From Mycobacterium asiaticum (GTDB lineage Bacteria; Actinomycetota; Actinomycetes; Mycobacteriales; Mycobacteriaceae), in contig NZ_LZMH01000069.1 in the NCBI RefSeq assembly GCF_001673635.1, positions 124,001 to 188,000 of the forward strand: 64,000 bases of DNA, read 5' to 3'. The number at the start of each line of letters is the position of its first letter. Position 1 is the stretch's first letter. Positions 16,639-25,246 of the stretch are shown here, piece after piece. The notes beneath the pieces were generated by a model. It was not told the DNA's origin and did no database searches. It saw only the letters and a program-made list of their open reading frames with translations. Made by a program: the position numbers and the translations under genes.

Positions 16639-18183
16639 ATGCTCGGCACGAATGAAATCCGCGGCCCGTTCACCGATGACGACGCACGGTGCCATGGTGT
16701 TGGCAACGGTGATGCGAGGAAGGATGGACGCGTCGGCAACGCGCAGGCCTTCGACTCCGTAGACCTTGAGGTGTCCGTCGACCACGGACATGGAATCGCG
16801 GCCCATCTTCGCCGTACCGCATTCGTGCCAATAGGTGGTGACTGCGTTGCGCAGAAAAGTCTCCAACTCGGCCCCCGTGAGGTCGCCCGGCATGACCTCG
16901 CGCGCCACGAAAGGACGAAGCTCCCGGGAGTTGCCGATCTCGCGCAGCATTTCGACGCAGGTGATCGCTGATTTGAGGTCCTCGGGCTCCGACAGGGCAT
17001 TGGCTTCGATCCTGATGGGATCGGTCGGATCACCGCCGGTCAGCCGAAGCCGACCCCGGCTCTTGGGGTGAGTCGGTGAACCGAACAGAGTCCAACCGCT
17101 GTGCGGTAGGGCGAATTTCGCGGCGTTCTCCACGGTGGCCTTGGGAAAGGCCCCAGAACATGCGAACAGGTCCGGTCCCCCGAGATCGGCGGCTCCGGAA
17201 TCCCAGAACAATGCCGATCCCACCTGAACGCTGCCCGGTATGGTTTCGGGTAATTCCCACACGCAGTCGAAACCGAAGTGGTCCTGCAGATTGCGCCCGA
17301 CCCCGGGCAGGTTCTCGCGAACGTCGACGCCGACGCGACGCAATTCGCCCGCGTCGCCGATACCGGATTGCATCAGGACCTTTGGGGTGTGAATGGCACC
17401 GAGCGACAGTACGACCTCGGCCGCCGCGGCCACCCGGTGAACCTCGCCGGCGTGGACCACCTCGACACCAGTGGTCCGGTTGCCGTCGAAGATCACACGG
17501 GTGACCAGTGCGTGCGGTACCACGGTCAGGTTCGATTGTTCTTGGTGCGGAGCGGTGTACGTGCGAAAGACCGATAGACGCCTTTCGTCACGCCAGCGCA
17601 GGTCGGTGATGGCCGCGCCGCGAGTCTCTTCCATCAGGCGGCCGTTGGCGCTTTGGTAAGTCGGAATCCCCAGCGCCCTGGCCGCTTCCAACGTTGCCGC
17701 GGCGAGGGGATGCGCATTGGGCGCCGGTTGGACGAACACCGGCCCGCCCCGGCCTCGATGACCGGGCTCACCGCTACCCTGCCAATCCTCGATCCGGCGG
17801 TACAGCTCGAGGGTTGACTCGTAATCCCAGGCCGGTTCACCGGCCTCGGCAGCGTAGTGATCCCAATCATCGCGGTGTCCCCGCGCCCAGATCATCAGGT
17901 TGATGCTGGACCCGCCGCCGAGCACTTTGCCCATCGAGAAGGGGATCGCCCGTCCGTGCAACCGCGGGTCCGGATCGGACATGAAGCCCCAATCGCGTTC
18001 GCTGCCCAGGTTGGCCGGCCATTGCGTTGCATCGGTCACGCTGGGGACGTCGTCGTTGCCACCGGCCTCCAACAGCAAGACCTTGATGTCGGGATTCTCG
18101 GCCAACCGACCGGCGACCACCGATCCCGACGAGCCAGCGCCGCACACGATGACGTCGTATCGCGGCTCAAAAACGGTATTCAC
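16630..18183 (-). CDS. GMC-family FAD oxidoreductase (choline/alcohol dehydrogenase type)
   Basis: 517 aa. FAD-binding Rossmann motif YDVIVCGAGSSGSVVAGRL near the N-terminus, LLLEAGG, GMC signature 1 region GKVLGGGSSINLMIWARG, GMC signature 2 region LSLGAIHTPKVLMQSGIG, and a C-terminal catalytic His in TYWHECGTAKMG with the second active-site position near PRITVANTMAP. It oxidises a primary or secondary alcohol and passes electrons to an acceptor; the substrate is unknown. GTG 18183 has a strong CAGGAG site and matches the FAD-domain start. The 50-nt gap to the upstream methyltransferase suggests a two-gene operon. Confidence 0.88.
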   Translation of the reverse strand: MNTVFEPRYDVIVCGAGSSGSVVAGRLAENPDIKVLLLEAGGNDDVPSVTDATQWPANLGSERDWGFMSDPDPRLHGRAIPFSMGKVLGGGSSINLMIWARGHRDDWDHYAAEAGEPAWDYESTLELYRRIEDWQGSGEPGHRGRGGPVFVQPAPNAHPLAAATLEAARALGIPTYQSANGRLMEETRGAAITDLRWRDERRLSVFRTYTAPHQEQSNLTVVPHALVTRVIFDGNRTTGVEVVHAGEVHRVAAAAEVVLSLGAIHTPKVLMQSGIGDAGELRRVGVDVRENLPGVGRNLQDHFGFDCVWELPETIPGSVQVGSALFWDSGAADLGGPDLFACSGAFPKATVENAAKFALPHSGWTLFGSPTHPKSRGRLRLTGGDPTDPIRIEANALSEPEDLKSAITCVEMLREIGNSRELRPFVAREVMPGDLTGAELETFLRNAVTTYWHECGTAKMGRDSMSVVDGHLKVYGVEGLRVADASILPRITVANTMAPCVVIGERAADFIRAEHRV

Positions 18184-18233
18184 GATCTTCTCCTGACTGA
18201 TTCGAATGAAGTTGGCTGGGTCGCGCTCAAACC

Positions 18234-19136
18234 TCAACCGGCACCTTTGGTGCCGTCGAACAGCCAGATGTCTGGGCCGTCCGCCGTCGCAAACTGCGGT
18301 GGCACTTCGCGACGAGCAGCGCGGCCGAATTCGCCGACCGTCGTGCAGCTGCGGATCTGCCACCCGTGCGATGCGAGCCAATCTCCGGGCTTCTGGGCCA
18401 CCGGATCGCTGGGAAATTCCCACGTCAGCAGGTCCCAGACCGCCCGGTCTTTTTCGTCCAACAGTTCGTAGTTGACGTCCTCGAAGTCCCATTGGGTAGT
18501 GAAATACTCACTGATGAAATGACTTCCGGCGGCTGACAAAGCTGAGACACGGTCGAGCAGCCGATCGGCCTCCGCCTGGGTGAAATACATCAGCAGCCCC
18601 TCTGCGATCCACAGCGTTTGTTGATCCGGTCGAAATCCGGCGGCTATCAGTGGGCCCCCGATCTCCTGCCGAAGATCGGCCGATAGCGGCACCCGAGAGC
18701 AGCTGGGAATAAGACTGTGCTGCAGCAGGACCCGCTCTTTGAAACCAAGCACCGATGCCTGATCTATCTCGAATACGGTGGCGTCCCCGGGCAGCCCCAA
18801 CCGAAATGCACGACCGTCGAATCCTGCGCCCAAGAGGACAATCTGTCGGCACCCCGCGTCGATCGCCTTCAGCACACGGTTGTCGTAAAAGACCGTGCGG
18901 TGTGCGAAATAGAAGCTGAACAAGTTCCACAGACTCGACGAACCGTCGTTTGTTGCCGGTCCCAGGCGCGGCAATTGCTCGTCGGTTGCAGACCCGATCC
19001 CGTTCGCGGTCGTAACGACCGCCGCGGCAAGCGGATCGTCGAACATTCGGTCTTTCCGCAGCGACTCATGCGCACGGCTGTACGCGGTCATCAGACCCGT
19101 CCACCCCACTCCCTCCAGAACTTCGTTCACATTCAT
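18234..19136 (-). CDS. SAM-dependent methyltransferase, divergent member of the TIGR00027/PF04072 family
   Basis: 300 aa. The SAM loop is IVLLGAGFDGRAFRLGL, followed by VFEIDQASVLGFK and LWIAEGLLMYFTQAEADRLL, the same motif order as the other four family members in this window but with a different N-terminus (TGLMTAYSRAHES, DPLAAAVV). The ATG at 19136 is preceded by AAAAGGAGACCG, a good ribosome-binding site. It lies 50 nt upstream of the GMC oxidoreductase on the same strand. Substrate unknown; pairing with an alcohol oxidase suggests modification of a small acid or alcohol, which is inference. Confidence 0.83.
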   Translation of the reverse strand: MNVNEVLEGVGWTGLMTAYSRAHESLRKDRMFDDPLAAAVVTTANGIGSATDEQLPRLGPATNDGSSSLWNLFSFYFAHRTVFYDNRVLKAIDAGCRQIVLLGAGFDGRAFRLGLPGDATVFEIDQASVLGFKERVLLQHSLIPSCSRVPLSADLRQEIGGPLIAAGFRPDQQTLWIAEGLLMYFTQAEADRLLDRVSALSAAGSHFISEYFTTQWDFEDVNYELLDEKDRAVWDLLTWEFPSDPVAQKPGDWLASHGWQIRSCTTVGEFGRAARREVPPQFATADGPDIWLFDGTKGAG

Positions 19137-19520
19137 CGGTCTCCTTTTGTGTGGTCGATCCCGGACAGATAGTGAGCATCAAGTTGAAACCAGATGCACC
19201 TCAACGCGTTTCGGTGCCGTTGCTCGCCGCGGTGCCCATTGGTGTCGGCACCCGGTGTTGCGCACTGCCATGACGAACTAGCGGCCCGGTACGCCCTTGA
19301 CGTCATGAGTGCCGCGATCATCAAAAGCGATGGTCGACCCGAGAATTTGATCGCCCGGGCGGGACCGTCGAAGGACCGTGTCTCGGGAATCTCGTTCCCG
19401 GCATAGCGATGCCGTCTGTCCAGAGCGCTCTCTGCGCCGACCGATACCCGCGTTTCACGTCGCGGGGTCGAGCGCCTTGCGGCAGCGGCGTTTCCGATTG
19501 GGCGTCGAAACGGGACGAGC
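19137..19520. other. 384-bp region without a supported gene
   Basis: Upstream region of the divergent-type methyltransferase and downstream of the alpha/beta hydrolase. Open frames cross it on both strands, but they lack family motifs and a ribosome-binding site. A small perfect hairpin, CGGGAA-TCTCG-TTCCCG at 19384-19400, could terminate the hydrolase transcript. The rest probably carries the methyltransferase-GMC promoter, but I see no clear -10/-35. Confidence 0.4.
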
Positions 19521-20309
19521 TCAGAGCCCATGTTGACCAAGCCAGGACTCGATCGTCTCGGCCGCCGTACTCCATCCCGGCTCCAGCATGATGTCGTGCC
19601 CCGCGTGCGGGATGAACACCGGGTACGTCCGATAGGCCTCGGCGGTACGGCCGATGTCCCGGGCCGAATAGATTTGGTCGTTTGGCCCGCCCATGACAAG
19701 CATCGGTGTGTTGATCTTTCTCGTGTCCACCAGATCGCCGGTCACCATGTCGAAGAACATGGCCCGCATGCTGTCCGGCTGAAGCCGCGCGACGGTGACC
19801 TGGACGAGATGGTCGGGAGCGCGGCGGCCGAAGAACATCTCCCGGGTACCCGCAGGGGATCCGCACAGGTCGGCGGGGTTTGCCGTTATCGCGAATTTCG
19901 TTGAACGCCAGGGATGCCGGCGGAGCGAGCGGATCAGGGAGCCGAGTTGGCCACGTGGCGGCGCCGAGGAGATCAGCACCGCGGCCGGCGCATCGTGACT
20001 TTCCAGGTACTTCTGCACGACGAACCCGCCCATGGAATGCCCCACCAGCACCGGCGGCCGCGGCAGCCGCTGCGCAACCGTGGCCACATCGCGGACGAAT
20101 TCCGAAATAGAGCACATCCGGACGGATTTCTCGACCGGACTGGCACCGTGACCTCGCAGGCTGGGGGCCAGGACCCGAAACCCCCGGCCGGCGAAGAAAT
20201 CAAGGAAGTACTCGTCCCAGCACCAGGCCCCGTGCCATGCGCCATGCACGAATAGCAAGGGGTACGGGTGCATTTCGCTGGTTTCACCTTTGTCGATCAC
20301 TTCCAGCAC
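19521..20309 (-). CDS. Alpha/beta-hydrolase fold protein
   Basis: 262 aa serine hydrolase. Oxyanion segment FVHGAWHGAWCW (about 19-30), nucleophile elbow GHSMGGFV with Ser about 94, an acid candidate in MVMGGPNDQIY, and catalytic His in HAGHDIMLEPGW. No signal peptide, so it is cytosolic. It starts at GTG 20309, 54 nt after the flavin monooxygenase, so it is probably co-transcribed with it. A monooxygenase-hydrolase pair suggests hydrolysis of an ester or lactone made by Baeyer-Villiger oxidation; substrate unproven. Confidence 0.85.
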   Translation of the reverse strand: MLEVIDKGETSEMHPYPLLFVHGAWHGAWCWDEYFLDFFAGRGFRVLAPSLRGHGASPVEKSVRMCSISEFVRDVATVAQRLPRPPVLVGHSMGGFVVQKYLESHDAPAAVLISSAPPRGQLGSLIRSLRRHPWRSTKFAITANPADLCGSPAGTREMFFGRRAPDHLVQVTVARLQPDSMRAMFFDMVTGDLVDTRKINTPMLVMGGPNDQIYSARDIGRTAEAYRTYPVFIPHAGHDIMLEPGWSTAAETIESWLGQHGL

Positions 20310-20363
20310 GGCGGCCTCGCCTTCCTGCCGATGCCTGCGAATGGGCTGATGGGCGTCCGCAAC

Positions 20364-21857
20364 TCACGGTGACGCCGGCGCGGGCGCGAGCCGGCCACGC
20401 AACACGTAATGGTCGGGGTCGAACCGCCGCGTCAGCCGCCGGTAGCTGAGGGTGCCGCCGGGCCATAGGTTGGTGTTGCGGCCGTTGGCGTTCAAGTACC
20501 AACTCCGGCAGCCGCCACTCGACCACACCGTTCCGGCGCTGAGCCGATCCACTTCGGCGGTGTACGACTCCTGCGCCTGGACGGTCGGTTCGAGGGCGGC
20601 AACGGAATGTGCGCGCGCATAACCGATCGTCGAGGCAATGTAGTTGGCCTGGGACTCGTACATGTACAGCACCGATGTGTGTCCGAGGCCGGTGTTGGGT
20701 CCGGCGATCAGATAGCAGTTGGGAAAGCCCGCGACCGTGGTGCCCAGATAGGCGGTGGGATTGTCGGCCCACCTCTCCGCCATGCTCGTCCCGTCGACGC
20801 CGTGGATGCGGTCGGTCAACGGCAACCGATCCGTCTTGAATCCCGTCCCGAGAATTATTGTGTTGAAACGATGTTCGGTGCCGGTGCCGTCGATAATGCC
20901 GTCCGGGGTGATCGCCTGAATACCTTCGGTGATCACGGTGACGTTGGGCTTGGCGAGTGCGGACAGGTAGTCGTCGGAGATCAGCACGCGTTTGCAGCCC
21001 AGCCGATAGCTGGGAAGCAGCTTCGCCCGCAGTTCGGGGTCCTTGACTTGTGCGTAAAGATGCTTGCGTGCGAGGAACTCGGCCGGTTTCTGAAATGCGG
21101 GATGACGGAATCCCAGAAGAAGTCGCTCGCGCTTGAGGTAGAAGCGCAACCGTTGTAGCCGTTGCAGAGGGGGCACAGCCCTAAGCAGTTGCTGCTTGCG
21201 GACACTGATCTCGCGGTCGTGCCGCGGTAAGACCCACGCGGGCGTCCGTTGAAATACCGTCATATGACCGACAGTTGGCTGTAAGGCCGGGATGAATTGT
21301 GCGGCCGACGCACCGGTTCCGATGACCGCGACGCGTTCTCCGGTGAGGTCGATCCCGTGGTCCCACCGGGCCGAATGGAACGACGCTCCACCAAACCGTT
21401 CGATGCCTGGAATTTCCGGAATGTTGGGTTCCGCCAACGCCCCCGTGGCGATCACGACGTGGTTGGCGGTCCGCTCTCCCTGCGCTGTCTGGATTCGCCA
21501 AAGCTGTTGGACGCGATCCCAATCCAGCCTGTCGACGGCGCAGTGGAGCAACAGGTGGGGCTGTAACCCGAACCGCTGGACCACATCATGCAGGTAATTC
21601 CAGATCTCCGGTTGTTTCGCGAACAGGTTGCGCCACTGTGGATTCAGCGCGGATGAATACGAGTACAGCTGACACTGGACGTCGACGGCAGCGCCCGGAT
21701 AGGTGTTGTCCCGCCACACGCCGCCGATGTCCGCGGCGCGGTCCAGCACCACAAAGTTGTTCAATCCGGCTTGCTGCAGCCGGATAGCCACGGCGAGTCC
21801 GCCGAATCCGGCGCCGACAATGACGATGTGGTTGTGAGAAAAGGCATTTGAGTTCAC
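20364..21857 (-). CDS. Flavin-containing / Baeyer-Villiger-type monooxygenase
   Basis: 497 aa FAD- and NADPH-dependent monooxygenase. Two Rossmann motifs, IVIVGAGFGGLAVAIRL (FAD, near the N-terminus) and VAVIGTGASAAQF (NADPH, mid-protein), flank the class fingerprint FGGASFHSARW, which fits FxGxxxHxxxW of Baeyer-Villiger monooxygenases. Also GGVWRDNTYPGAAVDVQ, typical of the EthA/BVMO branch. GTG 21857 has a GGAGG site 5-6 nt upstream; a longer frame to 21923 is not conserved. It is divergent from a TetR regulator with repeats between them and followed by a hydrolase, so it is probably inducible by its substrate. Confidence 0.87.
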   Translation of the reverse strand: MNSNAFSHNHIVIVGAGFGGLAVAIRLQQAGLNNFVVLDRAADIGGVWRDNTYPGAAVDVQCQLYSYSSALNPQWRNLFAKQPEIWNYLHDVVQRFGLQPHLLLHCAVDRLDWDRVQQLWRIQTAQGERTANHVVIATGALAEPNIPEIPGIERFGGASFHSARWDHGIDLTGERVAVIGTGASAAQFIPALQPTVGHMTVFQRTPAWVLPRHDREISVRKQQLLRAVPPLQRLQRLRFYLKRERLLLGFRHPAFQKPAEFLARKHLYAQVKDPELRAKLLPSYRLGCKRVLISDDYLSALAKPNVTVITEGIQAITPDGIIDGTGTEHRFNTIILGTGFKTDRLPLTDRIHGVDGTSMAERWADNPTAYLGTTVAGFPNCYLIAGPNTGLGHTSVLYMYESQANYIASTIGYARAHSVAALEPTVQAQESYTAEVDRLSAGTVWSSGGCRSWYLNANGRNTNLWPGGTLSYRRLTRRFDPDHYVLRGRLAPAPASP

Positions 21858-21950
21858 GACGCCTCCAAATGGGCTCGCAGGAGCGATTGCTCGGAATGTG
21901 AGGCAGAACCCGATGCGGTACACCGCCGGCCACTGACCTATCCTGATAAA

Positions 21951-21990
21951 CAGTGCTTACATTAATCCGCGATGTATGCAGTGTCTACAT
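21951..21990. promoter_or_regulatory. Candidate TetR operator with three related half-sites
   Basis: CAGTGCTTACAT (21951-21962) faces ATGTATGCAGTG (21972-21983) as an imperfect inverted repeat (10 of 12 bases complementary) with a 9-nt spacer, and CAGTGTCTACAT (21979-21990) is a direct repeat of the first (10 of 12). The cluster lies 20 nt before the TetR start and about 95 nt from the monooxygenase start, where a divergent operator is expected. Confidence 0.5.
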
Positions 21991-22010
21991 CTGGGAGTGT
22001 GACCTAGCTC

Positions 22011-22601
22011 ATGCCGAGTTCCACATACCACCACGGCGACCTGCGCGCCGCATGTGTGCGCGCGGCGATCGAACTCCTCGAGGAGGACGGCAACACCGCC
22101 GGCCTGTCGCTGCGCGCGGTGGCACGCCGCGCCGGCGTGTCGCCCGGCGCGCCATACCGCCACTATGAGGACCGCGACGCATTGGTCTCCGCGGTCGCCG
22201 CCGTCGGCTATCGAGAACTGGCGGACTGCATGGCCGCCCCCAACCCCTCGCCAAGTACCGCAGAGGATCTCGCGGAACTGGGTCTCGCCTACGTCGAGTT
22301 CGCCCTGCGCCGCCCAGCCTTGTTCCGATTGATGTTCGGTGAGCCCTGCGAGCGCGACAACAGCGAACGGGTCGCCGCCACGGCCGCGATCTGGCAGCTC
22401 GTCAGTGGCGCCGCCCGAGCGTGCTTCCCAAGCGCTGACGTCGAAGCCACGAGCAACGCCCTGTGGAGCCTCGTGCACGGTCTGGCCTTCCTGCACCTGG
22501 ACGGCAAGTTCGACACCGCGTCCCCCGACGCGGTGTCCGAACGGGTGCGGGCCGCCATCCGCGGCATTGCCACCGCTTCCTGCGCTCAATCCGCCCAGTG
22601 A
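22011..22601 (+). CDS. TetR/AcrR-family transcriptional regulator (WHG-type ligand domain)
   Basis: 196 aa. N-terminal HTH: HHGDLRAACVRAAIELLEE, then LSLRAVARRAGVSPGAPYRHYEDRDALV (about 30-60). The C-terminal domain has the SLVHGLAFLHLDG motif of TetR_C_33/WHG regulators. It is divergent from the monooxygenase-hydrolase operon and the spacer holds CAGTG-type repeats, so it is most likely their repressor. Inducer unknown, possibly a ketone or its ester product. Confidence 0.86.
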   Translation: MPSSTYHHGDLRAACVRAAIELLEEDGNTAGLSLRAVARRAGVSPGAPYRHYEDRDALVSAVAAVGYRELADCMAAPNPSPSTAEDLAELGLAYVEFALRRPALFRLMFGEPCERDNSERVAATAAIWQLVSGAARACFPSADVEATSNALWSLVHGLAFLHLDGKFDTASPDAVSERVRAAIRGIATASCAQSAQ

Positions 22602-22641
22602 TTGCGACGGCGGCACCACTGGCGCCTGAGGGACGTGACAC

Positions 22642-23358
22642 CTACACAAGGACGCTGCCACCGTCGACCTTGACCACGGCCCCGGTGGAATAGGCCTGCT
22701 CGATGCAGTACAGATAGGCCCGCGCCACCTCGTCGGGCTCCCCGATCCGGTGCAGCGGAATCCCCTGTGCCGCTTGGGTGAACATCCCCTCTCGGGCGGC
22801 AGCATCCATGGTGTCCCACAGCGGCGAGCGCACCACGCCCGGCGCGACGGCGTTCACCCGTATCGGCGCGAGCTCGACGGCCAGGGCGGCGGTCAGTGCG
22901 TTCATCGCGCCACACAGGCTCACCGGAAGCGGCCCGAATTCGGGTTGCTCACTGGCCGATCCGCTGGTCAGCGTGATCGACCCGCCGGAGGGCAGGCGCG
23001 GGCCGAAGACCCGCACTGCGCTGCACACGCCGACGAAACGGGTCTGATAGAAGCCAAGAATCACCTCCGGCGTCAGCCCCGCCAGCGGGACCATCTCCAG
23101 CGGCTCGCCCGCGGTGTAGACCAGATGCTCGACGGGCCCCACCTCGTCGGCGAGCCGCTCGATGGACGATAGGTCGGCGAGATCGACTGCGGCGCCGCGT
23201 GCGCCGGCGGGCAGTGCGGCCAGCGCGCGCTCGACGCTCGAGGCGCGGCGCGAGGCGACGACGGGCGTCGCGCCCTGCTCGGCGACCGCCGCGGCCACCG
23301 CAAGACCGATGCCCGACGTCCCGCCGATGATCAGGACGCGTTGGTTGCGCAAGCTCAT
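22642..23358 (-). CDS. SDR-fold protein lacking the catalytic Tyr-x3-Lys
   Basis: 238 aa short-chain dehydrogenase/reductase fold. The cofactor motif GGTSGIG (12-18) is intact, and RASSVERAL plus AVDLADLSS suggest a dinucleotide pocket, but aligning ALTAALAVELAPIRVNAVAPG with normal SDRs places Pro145 and Cys149 where Tyr and Lys should be; the Ser of the triad (TSGSAS, about 132) remains. Classical dehydrogenase chemistry is therefore doubtful; similar degenerate SDRs exist in actinobacteria. It is divergent from a LysR regulator 71 nt away, which probably controls it. Confidence 0.82.
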   Translation of the reverse strand: MSLRNQRVLIIGGTSGIGLAVAAAVAEQGATPVVASRRASSVERALAALPAGARGAAVDLADLSSIERLADEVGPVEHLVYTAGEPLEMVPLAGLTPEVILGFYQTRFVGVCSAVRVFGPRLPSGGSITLTSGSASEQPEFGPLPVSLCGAMNALTAALAVELAPIRVNAVAPGVVRSPLWDTMDAAAREGMFTQAAQGIPLHRIGEPDEVARAYLYCIEQAYSTGAVVKVDGGSVLV

Positions 23359-23385
23359 GCATCCAGAGTCGGGCCGGACGCCTCG

Positions 23386-23429
23386 TTTCGTCCAAGACTC
23401 TTTTCGTCCCGGAGCGATACCCTTTAGGT
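23386..23429 (+). promoter_or_regulatory. SDR/LysR divergent control region with TTTCGTCC repeats and a leaderless -10
   Basis: TTTCGTCC occurs at 23386-23393 and again at 23402-23409, a 16-nt direct repeat as seen in LysR-binding regions. TACCCT at 23418-23423 lies 6 nt before the LysR ATG, compatible with leaderless transcription. Both points are inference from spacing. Confidence 0.35.
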
Positions 23430-24326
23430 ATGACCTCCACCGACCTGGACATGCGCAAGCTGCGCTACTTCGTGGCGGTAGCGGAGGAACTCAATTTCGG
23501 CCGCGCGGCGGCACGCCTGCACATCGCCCAGCCGGTGCTGTCACGCCAGATCCGCTCGCTCGAGCGCGAGTTGGGCGTCAAGTTACTCAACCGGGACACC
23601 CGTGGCACCACACTGACCGCCGCCGGGTCGCGGCTCCTCGAAGACGGCCGGTTTCTGCTCACGGAGGTTCAGGCACTGCGGCAACGGTTGTCGCGGAGCG
23701 AAGCCCCCGCCATCGTCGTCACCGTCGGTGTGTTGCCCGGCCTGCTGGCGACCGCGGCGGCGCGCGCCTTCGAGGCGGTCGATCCGGCGCGGCGGGTGGT
23801 GATCGTGCCCGTGAATTGGAGCGAGCAGGCCGAGGTGATCCGCCGCGGCGATGCGCAGGTGGTGTACGCCCGTTCTCCATTCGACCTTTCCGGGCTGGCG
23901 ACCGCGCCGCTACTGGAGGAACCCCGTGACGTGGTGCTGCCCGCCGATGACCCGCTGGCCGCGCGGCGATCGGTATCGCTGGCGGACCTGGCGTCGCGGC
24001 GCCTGCTGCAAGATCCGGCATCGGTGCCCGAGTGGTACGCGGTCGCCGGCCCGGCGCTGCGCCGCCAGGCCGTGCAGTCGTCGGTCAGCGGAGTCGAGCA
24101 GAAGCTCGAAATGGTTGCCGCGCGAGCAGGTTTCGCGGTGTTACCGCGCTCGACGGTGAACTCCTACCGACGGCCCGACCTGCGGGTGCTGCCGGCCGAC
24201 GACCTGGCGCCCAGCCAGGTGGTGCTGGCGTGGGACGGCACGGTGGCGGATGCGGCTCGCGACGAGTTCATCGCGGCCGCGCTGGCGTGTGCCGGGCAGA
24301 CGATCGATCCGGCCGCGCACGCATAA
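23430..24326 (+). CDS. LysR-family transcriptional regulator
   Basis: 298 aa. N-terminal winged HTH: MRKLRYFVAVAEELNFGRAAARLHIAQPVLSRQIRSLE is split here only as family motif; key features are NFGRAAARLH, the recognition helix QPVLSRQI and the wing LLNRDTRGTTLTAAG. The rest is the periplasmic-binding-like effector domain with the usual VTVGVLPG first strand. It is divergent from the degenerate SDR and only 11 nt upstream of an MBL-fold hydrolase on the same strand, so both neighbours are candidate targets. Effector unknown. Confidence 0.88.
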   Translation: MTSTDLDMRKLRYFVAVAEELNFGRAAARLHIAQPVLSRQIRSLERELGVKLLNRDTRGTTLTAAGSRLLEDGRFLLTEVQALRQRLSRSEAPAIVVTVGVLPGLLATAAARAFEAVDPARRVVIVPVNWSEQAEVIRRGDAQVVYARSPFDLSGLATAPLLEEPRDVVLPADDPLAARRSVSLADLASRRLLQDPASVPEWYAVAGPALRRQAVQSSVSGVEQKLEMVAARAGFAVLPRSTVNSYRRPDLRVLPADDLAPSQVVLAWDGTVADAARDEFIAAALACAGQTIDPAAHA

Positions 24327-24337
24327 CATAGGTGCCG

Positions 24338-25246
24338 ATGAAACTCGGTCGTGCCACCCTGACGCGGGTTTTGGAGTTGCGCTTCGACCTGCCTACCCGC
24401 GTCTTCCCGGGGACACCTGCGGCGGGCTGGCACGACAACTCCGATTTGCTGGTGCCCGAATTCTTCGATCCCGGCACCGAGAAGTGCCACATCGCGATTC
24501 AAAGCTGGGTGGTCCAAGTGGACGGGCTCACCGTGGTGGTGGACACCGGCGTCGGCAATGACCGCACCCGTCCGCAGATGCCACCGCTGAACCGGCTGAA
24601 CACCGCATTCCTGACCACCCTGCAACAGGCGGGCATCGACCGAAACGCCGTCGACGTGGTGGTCAACACCCATGTCCACTCCGACCATGTTGGGTGGAAT
24701 ACATTGCTGGACAACGGAGTTTGGGTCCCGACATTTCCCAACGCCCGGTACCTGGTGCCCGCGCTCGACTACCGCCATTTCGAACCGGACGGGCGGGCGG
24801 CCCGCCAGCCGCCGCGCACGGCGGAGGAGGAGGCCGGCCAGCAAGCTGACCGCCTGGTGTTCGAGGACAGCGTCCTGCCCATCGATGAGGCGGGACAGCT
24901 CGTCCAGTGGTCGGATGACTACCAAATCAGCCCGTCACTGCGACTGCGACCGGCGCCGGGCCACACGCCGGGTTCCTCGGTGCTGTGGCTGGACGCGGGT
25001 GAGCCGGCTGTCTTCGTCGGCGACCTCACCCACAGCCCGCTGCAGGTGCGCCGGCCCTTCGACGCCTGCGCCTTCGACGTCGACGCGGCCGCGGCCGCGG
25101 AAACCCGGCACCGCATTTTCACCCAATCCGTCCACGCCGGAGCCGCCGTCGTCCCCGCTCACTATCCCGGCCGCGGCGGCGCGACCCTGCGCGCGCAAGA
25201 CGGCCGGTTCGACATCGACCGCTGGCTGGACCTCGAAACGCTCTAA
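24338..25246 (+). CDS. Metallo-beta-lactamase-fold hydrolase
   Basis: 302 aa. The metal-binding motif VNTHVHSDHVGWN (HxHxDH, about residues 108-119) is intact, the later ligands are in PAPGHTPGS and FVGDLTHSP, and a C-terminal His in VPAHYPG completes a dinuclear site. This layout resembles lactonase/AttM-like and other quorum-type MBL hydrolases, but the substrate cannot be assigned. ATG 24338 is preferred over GTG 24332; either gives the same domain. The stop overlaps the stop of the convergent P450 by 3 nt. Confidence 0.85.
   Translation: MKLGRATLTRVLELRFDLPTRVFPGTPAAGWHDNSDLLVPEFFDPGTEKCHIAIQSWVVQVDGLTVVVDTGVGNDRTRPQMPPLNRLNTAFLTTLQQAGIDRNAVDVVVNTHVHSDHVGWNTLLDNGVWVPTFPNARYLVPALDYRHFEPDGRAARQPPRTAEEEAGQQADRLVFEDSVLPIDEAGQLVQWSDDYQISPSLRLRPAPGHTPGSSVLWLDAGEPAVFVGDLTHSPLQVRRPFDACAFDVDAAAAAETRHRIFTQSVHAGAAVVPAHYPGRGGATLRAQDGRFDIDRWLDLETL

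Noticed and set aside
19133..19699. 188-codon minus-strand frame covering the 384-bp gap
   Set aside because: It overlaps the hydrolase gene out of frame, lacks motifs and has the composition of a shifted frame.
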